From Liolophura sinensis (Eukaryota; Mollusca; Polyplacophora; Chitonida; Chitonidae): 64,000 nt of DNA. A model generated the notes under the pieces. That model had not been told where the DNA came from. It ran no database searches and saw only the letters and a program-made list of their open reading frames with translations. Location: positions 31,749,732 to 31,813,731 of the forward strand of contig NC_088304.1 in assembly GCF_032854445.1 (NCBI RefSeq), given 5' to 3'. This document shows positions 1-33,250 of the stretch, in pieces (within the stretch, counting starts at the first letter, position 1; each line of letters begins with the position of its first letter). The position numbers and the translations under genes were made by a program.

Positions 1-1040
1 TTCTAACCCAGGCTATACCTGTACATGGATGCCCTGGCTGGGTGATATATAATAGCAGACAGAGATTAAGCTTTCTAACCCAGGCTATACCTGTACTTGG
101 AAGCCCTGGCTGGGTGATATGTAATAGCAGACAGAGATTAAGCTTTCTAACCCAGGCTATACCTGTACATGGATGCACTGGCTGAATGATATATAATAGC
201 AGATAGAGATTAAGCTTTCTAACCCAGGCTATACCAGTACATGGATGCCCTGGCTGGGTGATATATAATAGCAGACAGAGATTAAGCTTTCTAACCCAGG
301 CTACACCTGTACATGGATGCACTGGCTGAGTGATATATAATAGCAGACAGAGATTAAGCTTTCTAACCCAGGCTATACCAGTACATGGATGCCTTGGCTG
401 GGTGATATATAATAGCAGACAGAGATTAAGCTTTCTAACCCAGGCTATACCTGCACATGGATGCACTGACTGCATGATATATAATAGCAGACAGAGATTA
501 AGCTTTCTAACCCAGGCTATACCTGTACATGGATGCACTGACTGCATGATATATAATAACAGACAGAGATTAAGCTTTCTAACCCAGGCTATGGATGCAC
601 TGGCTGCGTGATATATAATAGCAGAGAGAGATTAAGCTTTCTAACCCAGGCTATACCTGTACATGGATGCACTGACTGCATGATATATAATAGCAGAGAG
701 AGGTTAAGCTTTCTAACCCAGGCTATACCAGTACATGGATGCACTGACTGTGTGATATATAATAGCAGACAGAGATTAAGCTTTCTAACCCAGGCTACAC
801 CTGTACATGGATGCACTGACTGTGTGATATATAATAGCAGACAGAGATTAAGCTTTCTAACCCAGGCTATACCTGTAAATGGATGCACTGACTGTGTGAT
901 ATATAATAGCAGACAGAGATTAAGCTTTCTAACCCAGGCTATACCTGTACATGGATGCACTGGCTGGGTGATATATAATAGCAGACAGAGATTAAGCTCT
1001 CTAACCCAGGCTATACCTGTAAATGGATGCACTGGTGATA
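1..1040. repeat. 72-bp minisatellite, about 14.5 copies, open at the left window edge
   Basis: A 72-bp unit starting 'ttctaacccaggctat' repeats from base 1 and decays at about 1040. One unit near 590 lacks 10 bp ('acctgtacat'), which shifts the reading frame of everything after it. Because 72 is a multiple of three, units stay open in several frames on both strands. The 93-147 residue frames here are by-products and not a gene. The array probably continues left of the window. It lies downstream of gene A. Confidence 0.95.
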
Positions 1041-1556
1041 TATAATCACTATTAACCAGGTAATTTTTCTTTCTCCTTTATTTTGTTAAGGCTTTGGGAA
1101 CCCTGTAGACAAATGTCATTATTCCTCTTATCAGGCTTATCAGTGCTAAGAAAGTAGGTCTATTGTCTTTACACAGCTGGAGGGCATTTCAATTCAACCT
1201 ATTTTTAACCATCAAAACAAGTCTGCACTACAAGGGCAGTAATTCTAATGTGTTATTAGGCCTGGGTGATTATTCTCTTTTTTATCCCTGGATTGGTTCT
1301 AGCTAGTATATGAGTGACAATCCAAACATAAGAATAGTTCAATAATCGACCAAAACTAATGTGCTATATACATATACCTATACAATACTGTATATATAGC
1401 ATACCAGTATTTGACACGTTAGAATCAAGGCCCTCGTAGCTCAGACATTGTGAATGTCCTACATGTACATGTATATTGGGCCTTCAGTTAACTTTAAATT
1501 TTAACTTTCATTTAATTTTCGTTTACCAGTGTTTAACTGCAATTATAATATTAGTG

Positions 1557-1650
1557 TTATTTATTTATTTATTTGATTGGTGTTTTACGCCGTACTCAAA
1601 AATATTTCACTTATATAATATTACAGTGAGTGATATACAGAGCTAATTTG
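1557..1650 (-). repeat. S1 tRNA-derived SINE, 3' fragment
   Basis: Antisense 3' end of the S1 SINE: (TTTA)n, then 'gattggtgttttacgccgtactcaa' and 'aatatttcacttata'. It is truncated after about 90 bp. A middle S1 piece ('gaagccagcatgagctgga', present twice in tandem) lies at 1898-1950 inside the neighbouring fold-back. Confidence 0.8.
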
Positions 1651-1722
1651 GCAATGAAACATGAACATGAAAATCAGCTACATGCACAAGTGCAAGCTTG
1701 AATGAAAAAGTCCCCACAATAA

Positions 1723-2063
1723 GTAGCTCTGACGTGCCGTCTCTTCATCCTGAAGGATAACAGCTCTGTCAACAATGCTACATGTATACCTGTCATATAA
1801 CCGTACCTGCTTTATGTGTTGTCCGTCACACATCGATGTTGGGGCGGATAAAAAGTGTCTGTCCGTGCTAGTTGACTGAAATGCTTATCTCGGCCAGATG
1901 TCCCCTGGGAAGCCAGCATGAGCTGGAGAGGAAGCCAGCATGAGCTGGATTTGAACGATGTGTGATTGACAGCCTGTAAAGCAGGTACGGTTATATGCCA
2001 TGTAGCATTGTTGGCATCAGGGCCGTTATCCTTTAGGAGGAAGAGACGGTCCGTCAGAGCTAC
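1723..2063. repeat. Fold-back element, roughly 90-bp arms
   Basis: The arms at about 1723-1816 and 1974-2063 are inverted copies of each other. Each contains 'gtagctctgac', 'ggataac', 'caatgctacatg' and 'ataaccgtacctgcttta' or the complement, at roughly 85% identity by eye. The spacer holds a duplicated piece of the S1 SINE. No transposase is present, so this looks like a non-autonomous fold-back or an inverted duplication around a SINE. Confidence 0.75.
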
Positions 2064-2780
2064 ACAACAGGCCTGATGTACCTCAAACATGCTGAAATAC
2101 GGACAAATCTTTCCTAGCTTAACGTATTCACAGCGTATCAAAAACGCATCCACATAAAACTAACACTGTCAGCAACACCAAAATGCGTAACAGTGCATAA
2201 TCTGACATTGACAATCACAGATATAAAAAACGAAAAAAACTTACAAAGTTCAAGGCCGTATTTCTGGTTAATCCTTTCCCTCAGCTCGTCGAGTTGTGTG
2301 GGTTTACTTCTGTCAGGTTTCCACATTATCTGTGGTGAAATGTCGCCAGCCCCATCCATCGTGTTTGCAAGGAAATCAGCAGAAATTTTGGGAGTCAAAT
2401 ACAACTGTCCATGCCACCTCGCGACAACCCCAACGTATTGTAAACCTGAACCGCACAACTCAACAACGTGGGAGGAAATCTCCGCGTCAGAAAACAAATA
2501 CTAACAATTTTTGTAACAGGTTGCTTTCGCTGATGATAAATTCTGCACACGATTGCTTCATATATAAACAGTAAGGGCTGTCGACTCTAAATAAACACGT
2601 TTCGTGAGACTTTCGTGGTTGGGTATGCATTCCCTCCGCTGGGTGAGGCGGTCGATCTATATTTAGCTCAGAACACGCCACACGTGTGTCGGGGATCACC
2701 CCACTTTGAAAAGCGCGCGGCGGCCTGTCATTCAGCTAGCATATTGTTCATGGTGGTTTATTAGTATTTCGACATTTAGC

Positions 2781-3391
2781 CCCAAACCAAGCTGGACGTT
2801 CCTACCCGTAACGCCCAGCATCGGTCATATAGACTTCCACGCGGACAATTTCACTAAAACAAAACAGACTCAGCCCAACCTTTTTTGCTAGGCCTATCCA
2901 CTGATTCCCTAAAACGCCCGAAATGTTATATGTCAAAGCCAGCATTGGTAAACCATCTTTCATCAGTAATCCAGCCGTTTAAACTTCCGAATTGTTTATG
3001 TTTTTTTCATTTTCGTCCAGGGTGATGGGCCACGAAAATTTCGTCCTACCAAACGTTATCTTTAAGAATAGCATGCACTGTAAACAGAATGTTGGGTGGG
3101 ATAAAATTTGCTCGGCCCATCATCCTGCACGAAGGTGAAAAAAAAAAAAATCAAAACACGGCGGACGTTGATATGAGTCTTCCGATTCGAAATTTTAAAC
3201 GGCTGGATTACTGTTGACAGATGGTTTACCAGTGCTAACTTTGACATGTCACATTTCGGGCGTTTTAGGGAATCGGTGGATAGCAAAAATAAGGTAGGGT
3301 TCCAGCGCTTTTTTTTTTTTTAGTGAAATTGGCCGCGTGGAAGTCAACAGGAGATGGGCGTTACGGTAGGAACGTCCAGCTTAGCTTTGGG
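2781..3391. repeat. Long inverted repeat, about 280-300-bp arms
   Basis: The left arm at 2781-3058 begins 'cccaaaccaagctggacgtt'. The right arm, about 3088-3391, ends with its complement. Matching blocks in order are 'cgttcctacc', 'cttccacgcgg', 'gattccctaaaacgcccgaa', 'ggtaaaccatc', 'taatccagccgttt' and 'gatgggcc'. The central loop is only about 30 bp. Identity is high but not perfect, with indels around A/T runs. It is a large non-autonomous fold-back with no coding content that I recognise. Confidence 0.85.
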
Positions 3392-4062
3392 CTATCCTAC
3401 ATGCATTATATGCAATTAGCTCTTGGATGCTCTTCATTTTCTTATGTAGAATACCTCATTTGGATCATTTTGCGCTTGTTAATGAGAAATGTGGCCAACA
3501 CATTTATTAAATTTATCTGAGGTGAAATAAAGCGATGGGCCGGAAATATTAATCAACGGTACCCGCAAATATGCACGAGCTGTTCATGTAGCCTATACCA
3601 TGTTTAGATCTACAAGTATCTGAGGCTGTCTTCATCTAAGGTGCGGCCTACTTTTGTTAATTTGTTCAATGAGGTTTTCCTAAATTGAACACAAGGTAAA
3701 ATCTATGTATAAAATATTCTGTTGATGCATTGATGAATGATGAGTGGAACCGCCAAGGGCTGGAGTCGAACACATGGCGTTGTGTTTTCATGAGCATAAT
3801 AATAACAATGCTCTAATCCAATGCGCTTACTTGTTAGGCTACATATTATCATGTAGGTTTTATAAAGTAGAATATTTCTGTAGAATTTAATCTGAATAAC
3901 AGAGACAGAATAAAAAAATAAAACATCTTTTATTTGGGTTGATTGTCATCCATGTATAAGATTGGTCGTACAGACACGTTTTGGACTTTTAAAGTCAAAC
4001 TGTCCAAGCTTTATATGGTCAAAAGCCTATGTATATGGTATTGGAATAGGATTTGTAATACT

Positions 4063-4306
4063 TTTATTTATTTATTTGATTTGTGTTTTACGCCGTACTC
4101 AAGAACGACGGCGGTAAATATATTACGGTGGGAGGAAACCGGGCAGAGCACGGGTGAAAACCCACGACCATCCGCAGGTTGATACCCACGCATTATCGGA
4201 GACGAAGTCAGCATGACCTGGGCCTGAACTTACATCGACCGTATTCGTCACAGGTTCCTGGGTCATTGTGCTTCGCTGGCACGCTAACAACCTCGGCCAC
4301 GGAGGC
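4063..4306 (-). repeat. S1 tRNA-derived SINE, near full length
   Basis: Antisense copy. It runs from the (AAATA)n tail through 'acgccgtactcaaga', 'ggtgggaggaaaccgggcag' and 'acgaccatccgcaggttg' to the tRNA-like head ending 'cctcggccacggaggcc'. The internal promoter boxes are diverged. Confidence 0.9.
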
Positions 4307-4435
4307 CTTCCGTGAATACTTTTAAATATTGATTACTGCATGTGTACATTTATATCATATCCTCATAAAAATAAGCTACACTTCCAAAAAAGTAAATAAA
4401 TAGAAATAAGTTATAATAATAATAAAATAGCAGAA

Positions 4436-4640
4436 AGTCTCTTGTCTGAAATATGCTAGAATGCATTATGTTATTACAACAAAATACTATGTTCATATTC
4501 AACATAATATCTTGGTTGGTTCAATTAACACAATGTTGAAGTTGAAATCTCAAAATAGGAGTGTTATAGGCCTATTTGACAAATTACTGGCTATCTGATG
4601 AAATGACAGAATACACGTACATTCTAGCACAACTCTGACA
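4436..4640. repeat. Short terminal-inverted-repeat element (MITE-like), diverged copy
   Basis: Left end 'cagaaagtctcttgtctga...atgctagaatg', right end 'cattctagcac...ctga'. It shares its ends and the internal 'catattcaacataatatc' with the better preserved element at 13664-13831, so the two form one family. No protein is encoded. Confidence 0.6.
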
Positions 4641-4655
4641 ACTTAATTTCTGTTA

Positions 4656-4912
4656 GTGGCTCAGTCAGTTAGCGCGTTAGCGCAGCGTAATGACCCAGGA
4701 GTCTCTCACCAATGCGCTGTGAGTTCAAGTCCAGCTCATGCTGGCTTCCTCTCCGGCCGTACGTAGGAAGCTCTGTCAGCAACCTGCGGATGGTCGTGAG
4801 TTTCCCCCGGGCTCTGCCTGGTTTTCTCCCACCATAATGCTGGGCCGCCGTCGTATAAGTGAAATATTCTTGAGTACGGCGTAAAACACCAATCAAATAA
4901 ATAGATAAATAA
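4656..4912 (+). repeat. S1 tRNA-derived SINE, full length with target-site duplication
   Basis: The head 'gtggctcagtcagttagcgcg' resembles a tRNA A box and 'gagttcaagtcc' a B box (RNA polymerase III internal promoter). The body and the (AAATA)n tail are intact. Flanks 'taatttctgtta' (4644-4655) and 'taatctctgtta' (4913-4924) form a 12-bp target-site duplication with one mismatch, as expected of LINE-mediated retroposition. It landed next to the MITE-like element at 4436. Confidence 0.92.
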
Positions 4913-5164
4913 ATAATCTCTGTTAAATTTAACAGATTTTCTTTTTAAAGTTGCATGGGTGTTGTGTAAACTCAGGCCGTAACAAGTTGGTTCAACATTG
5001 TCAAGGTTTTGAGACAAATGGTCGCTATTTTGTTTTGGTGATTCCCTCGGTGCCTCGTATAAATCGTGCGAGAACGTTGATTTCGAGAGCAGAAATGCAA
5101 GTTTATCACAAGTTTCTAGCGAAGTTTACAAAAAGGACGCATATATATATGTGTGTGTGTGTAT

Positions 5165-5385
5165 GCTAGGTGTTTAACGTTATACTCAGCCATTTTTTAG
5201 TCATATGACGACGAGAAGTCGTCAGGCGTGTGTACATATATTGTATCTTCTTTTGGTAGAGGGAGTCCAATCCGCCAAAGTGCTGCCTCCACTGAAGTAT
5301 CATGGCAAAGACACTACAGATGACACCCCACCCACTCACATGGCCAACCAGTCCTGTTTCCATGCTCTAACCTTTCACTGTTGAG
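5165..5385 (-). repeat. SINE-like fragment sharing the S2 tail
   Basis: It begins with 'gtgtttaacgttatactcagcc' and 'agtcatatgacgacg', which matches the 3' end of S2 copies read antisense. The rest of the body differs from S2. It may be a separate SINE family sharing a LINE-recognised 3' end; this is inference. A (TG)n tract precedes it at 5147-5162. Confidence 0.5.
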
Positions 5386-6904
5386 TGACTTGCGAAGCAG
5401 CAATAATTAACTATCATTTTTAAAGTCTTTGGTTAATGACCCTACCCGGGTTTGATCCCGCTTAAAAACAGAAAGGAATGACATATAGTGTTTATTAAAC
5501 AATTTAATGTGTAAGGTGACACCGGTTTTATTTTGTGTGATAAAAAAATCAAAAAAAAAAATGATTAAAAATAAAATTGAAAATCAGTCTTTTCATTTTG
5601 CCTATAATATTAATGTTTTATATAATTGTTGCTGCTTTTTACGGTTTTCCGTTTACCTAAATATGTTCACATTTATCCCAACTTTGGTGATTTTTCAGTT
5701 TAATTTTTAGACCCTCCGCCTTCATTGAAAAATAAAATTCATCCTGTCCCTCAAACAAAACTTTTAATTGTTTTTAATCGATTTTTGCCTGTGCTGCATG
5801 AACTTTAAACAAAGTGAACAGGCATGGTCGAAGACGAGTCGCAAATATACATATCTATAGGTAGAAGAAGTTGTCTCCCATCGATTGAAGTACACGAAGC
5901 GAGGATGCGAATGTGTTGTGAAACGATATGAATAATGTACATAGCACTTAATTTATATCCAGTGGGATGGAAAATTTGTGTTTGTATTTGAGTGAAATAT
6001 TGTAAACCCCATGAAATAAATATACGCCTTTGAGTGTGTTTTAGGAGAAAAAATATACACCCTCTATTTGAAGGTTGTTATTAAGTATCTCATTTGAACT
6101 GGAGCTAAGGGCATTCGCGATATCGCAAAAGAGAATTCCTATCCAGCATTATGATAAAAGTCTATACGTAGGTAAACTCCATATTCTGACGTTCTTTGCG
6201 ACAGAAAACATGCTGGCATTGCTCGATAAAATATTAGCTTAGTGAGTATTATTGCTTTCCTGAAAATATGCCAGAAAATATGGCAAATACTCCGCTGAGT
6301 TGTGCTGGCGGCTGGCGGCTAGGAGGCTTTTTCGGACAAATTTGTAGACGTGGATGTTTTCACTCCGTTTGAATGCTGAGTTACGTCGCCGATATTGTAA
6401 ATTGCAAATTCACATACCAATTTTGCAAAACGACATGATCGCTTTCCCCGAGGTTAAAATATCTGACCAATACAATTACAGTACGTTAACCTGCTTGAAC
6501 GAATTAAAAGAAATATTTCAACATCCATTTAAAAAAAGTGAAGAAAGCATTAATCATTCAGTGTGTGTGTGTTTTTTTATATGGTTTGGTCCAAATGTGG
6601 TGGTGTGTGGAGGCAGAACATAGGTTGGCCTCCTTGATTTTGAAAGTGTGGGGCTCCTGCCTCCATCCCCTAGTCGTTGCTTTCATTCATGCTCAACGCG
6701 GTTTCTTCCCACCATGTATAAGTTGAACGCAGTCGTATTAGTGATATATTCTTGCATGAATGAGGCGTAAAAATTGCAGTCAAACAAATAAATATATTTT
6801 GGTATAGCCAATCATCGAACTATTCTCTATTTGCGTCCTTTAAACCTCGTGAAAATAAATAAACAGACCTACAGGAACGAGACAAATAGATGGATAATAT
6901 TGAG

Positions 6905-7140
6905 TGAATGAGTTAGTGCTTGAGGTTTAACGTCGTACATAACAATTTTTCAGTCCTATGATGACGAAGGAATTCTTAGAATGCATGTAATCTGCCTCTT
7001 TCTTGCAGGACGGATTTCCACCGCTCTTTTATCTAGTGCTGCTTCACTGAGACGACTTACCGAAGGCAAGTAAGTCGCCCCGCCCGAGCCAGTCGTTGCA
7101 CTATCCCTAAGCTTTATGCTGAACGCCATGGATAATCCAG
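6905..7140 (-). repeat. S2 tRNA-like SINE, 5'-truncated
   Basis: Antisense copy with 'gtttaacgtcgtac', 'caatttttcag', 'gacggatttccaccgctctt', 'gctgcttcactgagacgac' and 'cgcccgagcc'. It lacks the tRNA-like head. Other copies lie at 26015, 37165 and 37700. Confidence 0.8.
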
Positions 7141-7240
7141 CATGCATGCATCTGCTATACACCGTCTACCAAATATTTCTGTGCGAGATACAGCGAATGA
7201 GCTTTAGCTCAGAAAAATATATGAAAGAAAGGAACATAAA

Positions 7241-7366
7241 CCGGGGCGTCTTGCACAAAGCTATCGTATAGCCTATGTCGACTGTAACTACCATGGCAAC
7301 ATATGTTTTCAACATGGTAGTTACGATCTACTTAGCCTAGGATCAACTTGTGCAAGCCGCCCCGGG
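7241..7366. repeat. Small fold-back element with GC-rich ends
   Basis: The left end 'ccggggcgtcttgcacaa' and right end 'ttgtgcaagccgccccggg' are inverted copies. The inner arms also pair ('gtaactaccatg' with 'catggtagttac'). It is about 126 bp with no coding capacity, a typical MITE-like hairpin. Confidence 0.8.
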
Positions 7367-7371
7367 AGGAT

Positions 7372-7597
7372 ATATCAGTGCTTATCCTGCTCATCTTTAT
7401 AAACAATACCGGTACACCCCATTGTGCATATTTCCATAAATGTGTTGACCTTTGATGTCAAAGCTACGACAGGTCCCATTGTTCAACAATGTTTGTAACA
7501 TTTTTTATGTCCGTTAAAGACTTTTCAATCAAATGACGTAATCACGAACGCGTCAACAACACTGACAAATCAAACAACATGTATGTATCCAAGGCAA
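7372..7597. repeat. Direct duplication, copy 1 (226 bp)
   Basis: The segment from 'atatcagtgcttatcctgct' to 'tgtatgtatccaaggcaa' recurs at 10149-10374 with the same length and only a handful of substitutions. Copy 1 directly follows the fold-back at 7241-7366, which is absent before copy 2. Confidence 0.9.
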
Positions 7598-10148
7598 AAA
7601 GACATGGTTTGCTTGTTTGCCAGAAGAAGACAGTCATATACTGTCAAAAATAACAGCCTTACCATTCCCGCAGAATCTCCCTTTAACACCAGAAGAGTAT
7701 GACGTTGTCCATGGAAAAGTTGACCCCCATGTGAAACAACGGAATCAACAGGAAGTGGGGAGGGACAAAACGACGGGCCAAACAATGCAACAAACAAAGG
7801 GACCAGAAATATAGACTAGTACCACGGGATTCCCGATGCGTGGATCGTTAGGAAATAAACGCAATTTACCATGCAAAAGAAAACACTGTTTCGACAGACC
7901 CACAAATGACCAGTCAGTAGTCAACGACCTTACCAATTTTGGCATACTCAACGTCTGATTTAGATTTATTTAGGTCCACATCGGTAAACAATCATCTTAA
8001 TAATAGTGTATTGTTGTTATGATGCGCTTACCTTGAAACCATGATCGAACAGAAGTATATGTGTGTTATGACCATAGTATCCAACACTATGTCCCGAACA
8101 CCCCTACATAATTTAAATAAGATTTTCCTCAACAAACAAACAAAGCTACGGTGAAATTATACTCAATAAAAATATAAACGTGCAAAGCAATTTTACATTG
8201 TTGTCTCTTTTCACCTTTTAGGGCAATAATCAAGGAGTTATGGCAGCGTGTAAAACAACATACAGTTGCTTTGGTGCGTTTATGTTCTTGTTAACTATAG
8301 TTAGCTACAACCAGTCCATTGGGTATAGTCTCACTCACTTTAGACGGTTTGTCACCAATATGACGTATTGATCACGCTCCGGTGTGACTTGGCTTTAAGA
8401 TGCTTTTTCAATCGCTAGGTTATTCGAGTTCCAGTTCCAGCCGGAGAAAGGGAATTTTCAACAACCCGAACGAAGGGATGTCCTGGCGAAAATATTACAA
8501 TTACCAATACGGTTAACTATTCTCAACACTCAATACTCTGCCCTGGAAAGCGATTGGTAAAGTCAACCGGAGACCGAAACTCGCCTCAATCACAGAGAGC
8601 TTGTCGTCAATCTAGTAGTGCCTTACCCATTGTAAGTCCCGGACTAGTTTCTGATTCGTAACTGCCTAAGCGGAAATTTCAAATTTCGTTTTGTTCACGT
8701 AAGTTTTGCTTGTCAGAGGTAATATATCGATGTTCATGAATGACACATAATGAACGCAGCCCATTGCTGTGACACCCACTTTTCAGGTTGCACCCTACCC
8801 GTTTTCACAGCATGTTCTCAGAGCTATGCTGGCAAGAAGCTCTCTCTCTCTATATATATATAGCTTTTATGTACTCTCGCATGAAGCTCCTTGGAGATCG
8901 CTTACCACCAACATCAGTCACGCTCACGTGGAAAAGTTCACCAGAAACTTGCCAATAGTCGCGGGTTTATTTGGTGAACTTGGCTTTTCTCTAACCAGAA
9001 AATAACTGGCCACCATGGCGTGAAACAATAACCAAATAAATAAATAAATCACAAGTACTTTAAGATTTTATACCAAAACTTTTTGAACTATGTGTGGTTT
9101 CATACTGAAAGGAAAAGATCCATGCATAGTGCACACGCATTAATATGTTAGGGCGCTGACTACATTGATTTTGGCACAGAGCTTTAACAGAATTCCTTTA
9201 CCCAAACCATAGGGCATATTGTTACAGTAACAGTATTTGACCAGACATAAGAGGTACTTAAACAAGGTGTTCACTGGGTGAATATTGATTTATTGATGTC
9301 GATATGCGGGTAACAGAATAATAACTGGTTAATAATAAATCGAAAATAATATTAAAAGTTCATGGTTAATGGTTGCACGTACCTCTACACGTCGTGTCAT
9401 ACAAAACGGTAAACCTGTATCTTCGTCTTATTTGTCTGGCTTCTTTATGGACAGAGGTTCTTACATGTTACACGAATTGATTTTCCTTACTATTTATGTA
9501 GTAAATTTGTCAGTTTATCCCCAGAAATAAATATCCCCTCACTTTCGCTTTTTCATTTTTCTGTAAAACATTTTTATAAAATCAACCTCAGGACTACCAT
9601 TTCTTAGCTGTTGTTGCTGGAAGTGAAGTCATAACATTTTGTCACCTTGGTAACCTTCAGGGGACTGGTTAGTAACACTGGGCAAAACAGTTGTGAATTC
9701 TATGCAAATCAGACAAAATTCTGATATATTTCAACAAGGTGCAAAATAGCAGTGCAGAAATGTATAGTGTATCAACAAACACTTATGTCTGTGCGGCAGT
9801 ATGATCCAAACAGTGCCCCCTTCACTCTTCGGTTTTGAGGCAAATATTTGACACGATTGCACCAATGGCGTATGTGCGAAATTGCGCACCCACCGAAGGC
9901 CCCTCGCTTTACTCTTCCCACAAATCTTCAATTGAAAAACCGAATGTGTGCAGGAAAGGCTGCCGCTTTTCAGTAACATTAATATATATATGCTACGATT
10001 TTATCATCAATATATAACAAATCATCTTATATTTGTCAACATTACGTGTAGTATAGTTTTTGCTGGCTAACACATTCAGCCTATATATCATTTGTCAAAT
10101 TACATGCAATTAAATACACATCTGATCTGTGAAAGCAAGTATCTCGTC

Positions 10149-10374
10149 ATATCAGTGCTTATCCTGCTCATCTTTATAAACAATACAGGTACACCCCATT
10201 GTGCATATTTCCATAAATATGTTGACCTTTGATGTCAAAGCTGCGACAGGTCCCGTTGTTCAACAGTGTTTGTAACATTTTTTATGTCCGTTAAAGACTT
10301 GTCAGTCAAATGACGTGATCACGAACGCGTCAACAACACTGACAAATCAAACAACATGTATGTATCCAAGGCAA
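10149..10374. repeat. Direct duplication, copy 2 (226 bp)
   Basis: This is the same-strand counterpart of 7372-7597, colinear without indels by eye. It contains 'ttgacctttgatgtcaaagc', a short palindrome, in both copies. It may be a dispersed mobile element or a local duplication. The sequence cannot separate the two without other copies. Confidence 0.9.
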
Positions 10375-11324
10375 GTATAGGGTTTAGCACTTTTTACATT
10401 GATTTGTCTATGGCGCTGACGGGTAAATAAATTGGATCATGCATTGTCATTTATATAAACAAATAAGCGCACAAACCTCTTTTTCCGGCAGAACAGAAAC
10501 TGATTTTGGTATACACAGAGTTGCTTAGTTTTTTATATTTCTGTCACCCAACTGAACAGGTATACTTGTTATTACACCAAAAAATCACCAATGAGGAAAG
10601 AAATTTCTTACGAACGGCAAACCGACAGCTTGCTCTATTTCCGCGGCAAATGTCATAAGGGAACATAGATATAAGTACAATGTACCAAAATTTACACTAC
10701 AGAGGGAATCTGCATGTAAAATTAAATTTCAATCGTATACGCCTATATGTATGTAGGTTGCATGACATGTCCAGGTGACGATTGGCGCCGTCAACCAACA
10801 GAACAAGCTCAATTCCCATAGCGATATCCATAGTTGAAATTACAAAAACTATATGAATTCTCTTTGTACCGGAACATCATCACAGACATACGTCCTTCAA
10901 TACTTCCGGCGGGCATGTCTCTTCTTCAAAGTACCGTCTGTCCATGGCGGCAGTAGTCGATCTGGCAAGATATTACTGATCTTGCTATATCCTTGAAAAT
11001 GAGTTCGAAATCCCTTATAGATGCCTTTTTGTTTCTCCTCTTGTGAAATAACGTGTTCTTAATTGCAAGTCTTCATTCTCTAAAATCAGATTATACGGTC
11101 AATTTGTTCCAACACTTAGATGAGTAGCCGACTGGCAAACCAATGATACGAACCACGCCCACCAAATGTGTTCCCATTCAAACTTGACGGGTTGGCGTAA
11201 CGGGCAAAATGGCGGCGTCACCAAGTATCAAGTTTTCAAACTGGCTGATCTATAATATTTTAACTGGCAGTTGTGTTTCGTAAATATATTTCAGCTGACA
11301 GACACGGTCGGTCAGTTCATGCCG

Positions 11325-32538
<21,214 letters not shown>

Positions 32539-33074
32539 CGCTGTTATTGATGGCTAAATATCTCTCACAGCAACAACAACAACGGAAGAAACGTTGTTTT
32601 TTTTTTCAAATCCCATACATCGCTGATTTAAGATTCTTAAGGTACATATATGAGCCAGAAAGATACCATGCCTTATAACTCCTGTTGATTTAAGCCATGT
32701 GTCCGCGACGTCAGACGGAGACTCCCAGCAACAGCGAAGTGTTTGCGACTCTTTCGAGTTGTGCTGTTTCCATTCAGTATCCTCTAGCTATAGCTCTTTG
32801 GAAATTAAGGCGATAAAGTACAACTACTCGTTAAATCATGTCAAATGAGCGAACGATTAAATGACAGGGCATTCTAGCGCACCTGTACTCCAATAATTGA
32901 TCTGATATAGGCCTAATTGCTTCATTTCACGCGGGACACCAAACCTAGAGCGATCGATGAACCAGAAGTTGAGCAAAGTGATGAATATACCCTGCGATTT
33001 TCCGTCTTCTTCTGTAAAAATGCAAACTTGTATTGTGCAGCACGTGTAGTAAGGTACCCACTATATATACATCA

Positions 33075-33250
33075 TTGGGGGCCCCTATGACCGGAGGGAT
33101 TAGCACGCCATCACGGCGCATTGACTTAAGAGCCTCTCTTCAAAGGGGTGGCTGTGAGTTCAAGTGCAGTTCATGCTGGCTTCCTCTCCGGGGAAGGTCT
33201 ACCAACAAACTGTGGATGGCCTTGGGTTTCCCTAGGGCTGTGCGCGGTTC
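33075..33250 (+). repeat. S1 tRNA-derived SINE, diverged and 3'-truncated
   Basis: 'gagttcaagtgcagttcatgctggcttcctctcc' and 'tgtggatggccttgggtttccc' identify it. The head is mutated ('ggcccctatgaccggaggga') and the usual 3' end is missing. Confidence 0.8.

Larger units (their letters stand above)
1041..11324. other. Gene-poor repeat-rich flank downstream of gene A
   Basis: I found no coding exon that I can support in these 10 kb. The stretch holds SINE copies, fold-back elements and a 226-bp direct duplication, which are listed separately, in AT-rich unique sequence. Weak open frames at 7617-7814 (+) and 8239-8367 (+) are discussed under findings. No PAN or CTLD exon is visible here, so the lectin cluster seems to end with gene A on this side. 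Confidence 0.6.

Noticed and set aside
330-1045. Repeat-protein frames over the 72-bp array
   Set aside because: The frames are split by a 10-bp deletion and open on both strands; they are a minisatellite by-product.
7617-7814. 65-residue plus-strand frame rich in charged residues
   Set aside because: No recognisable domain, begins at the edge of a duplicated segment, and an equally long frame exists on the other strand.
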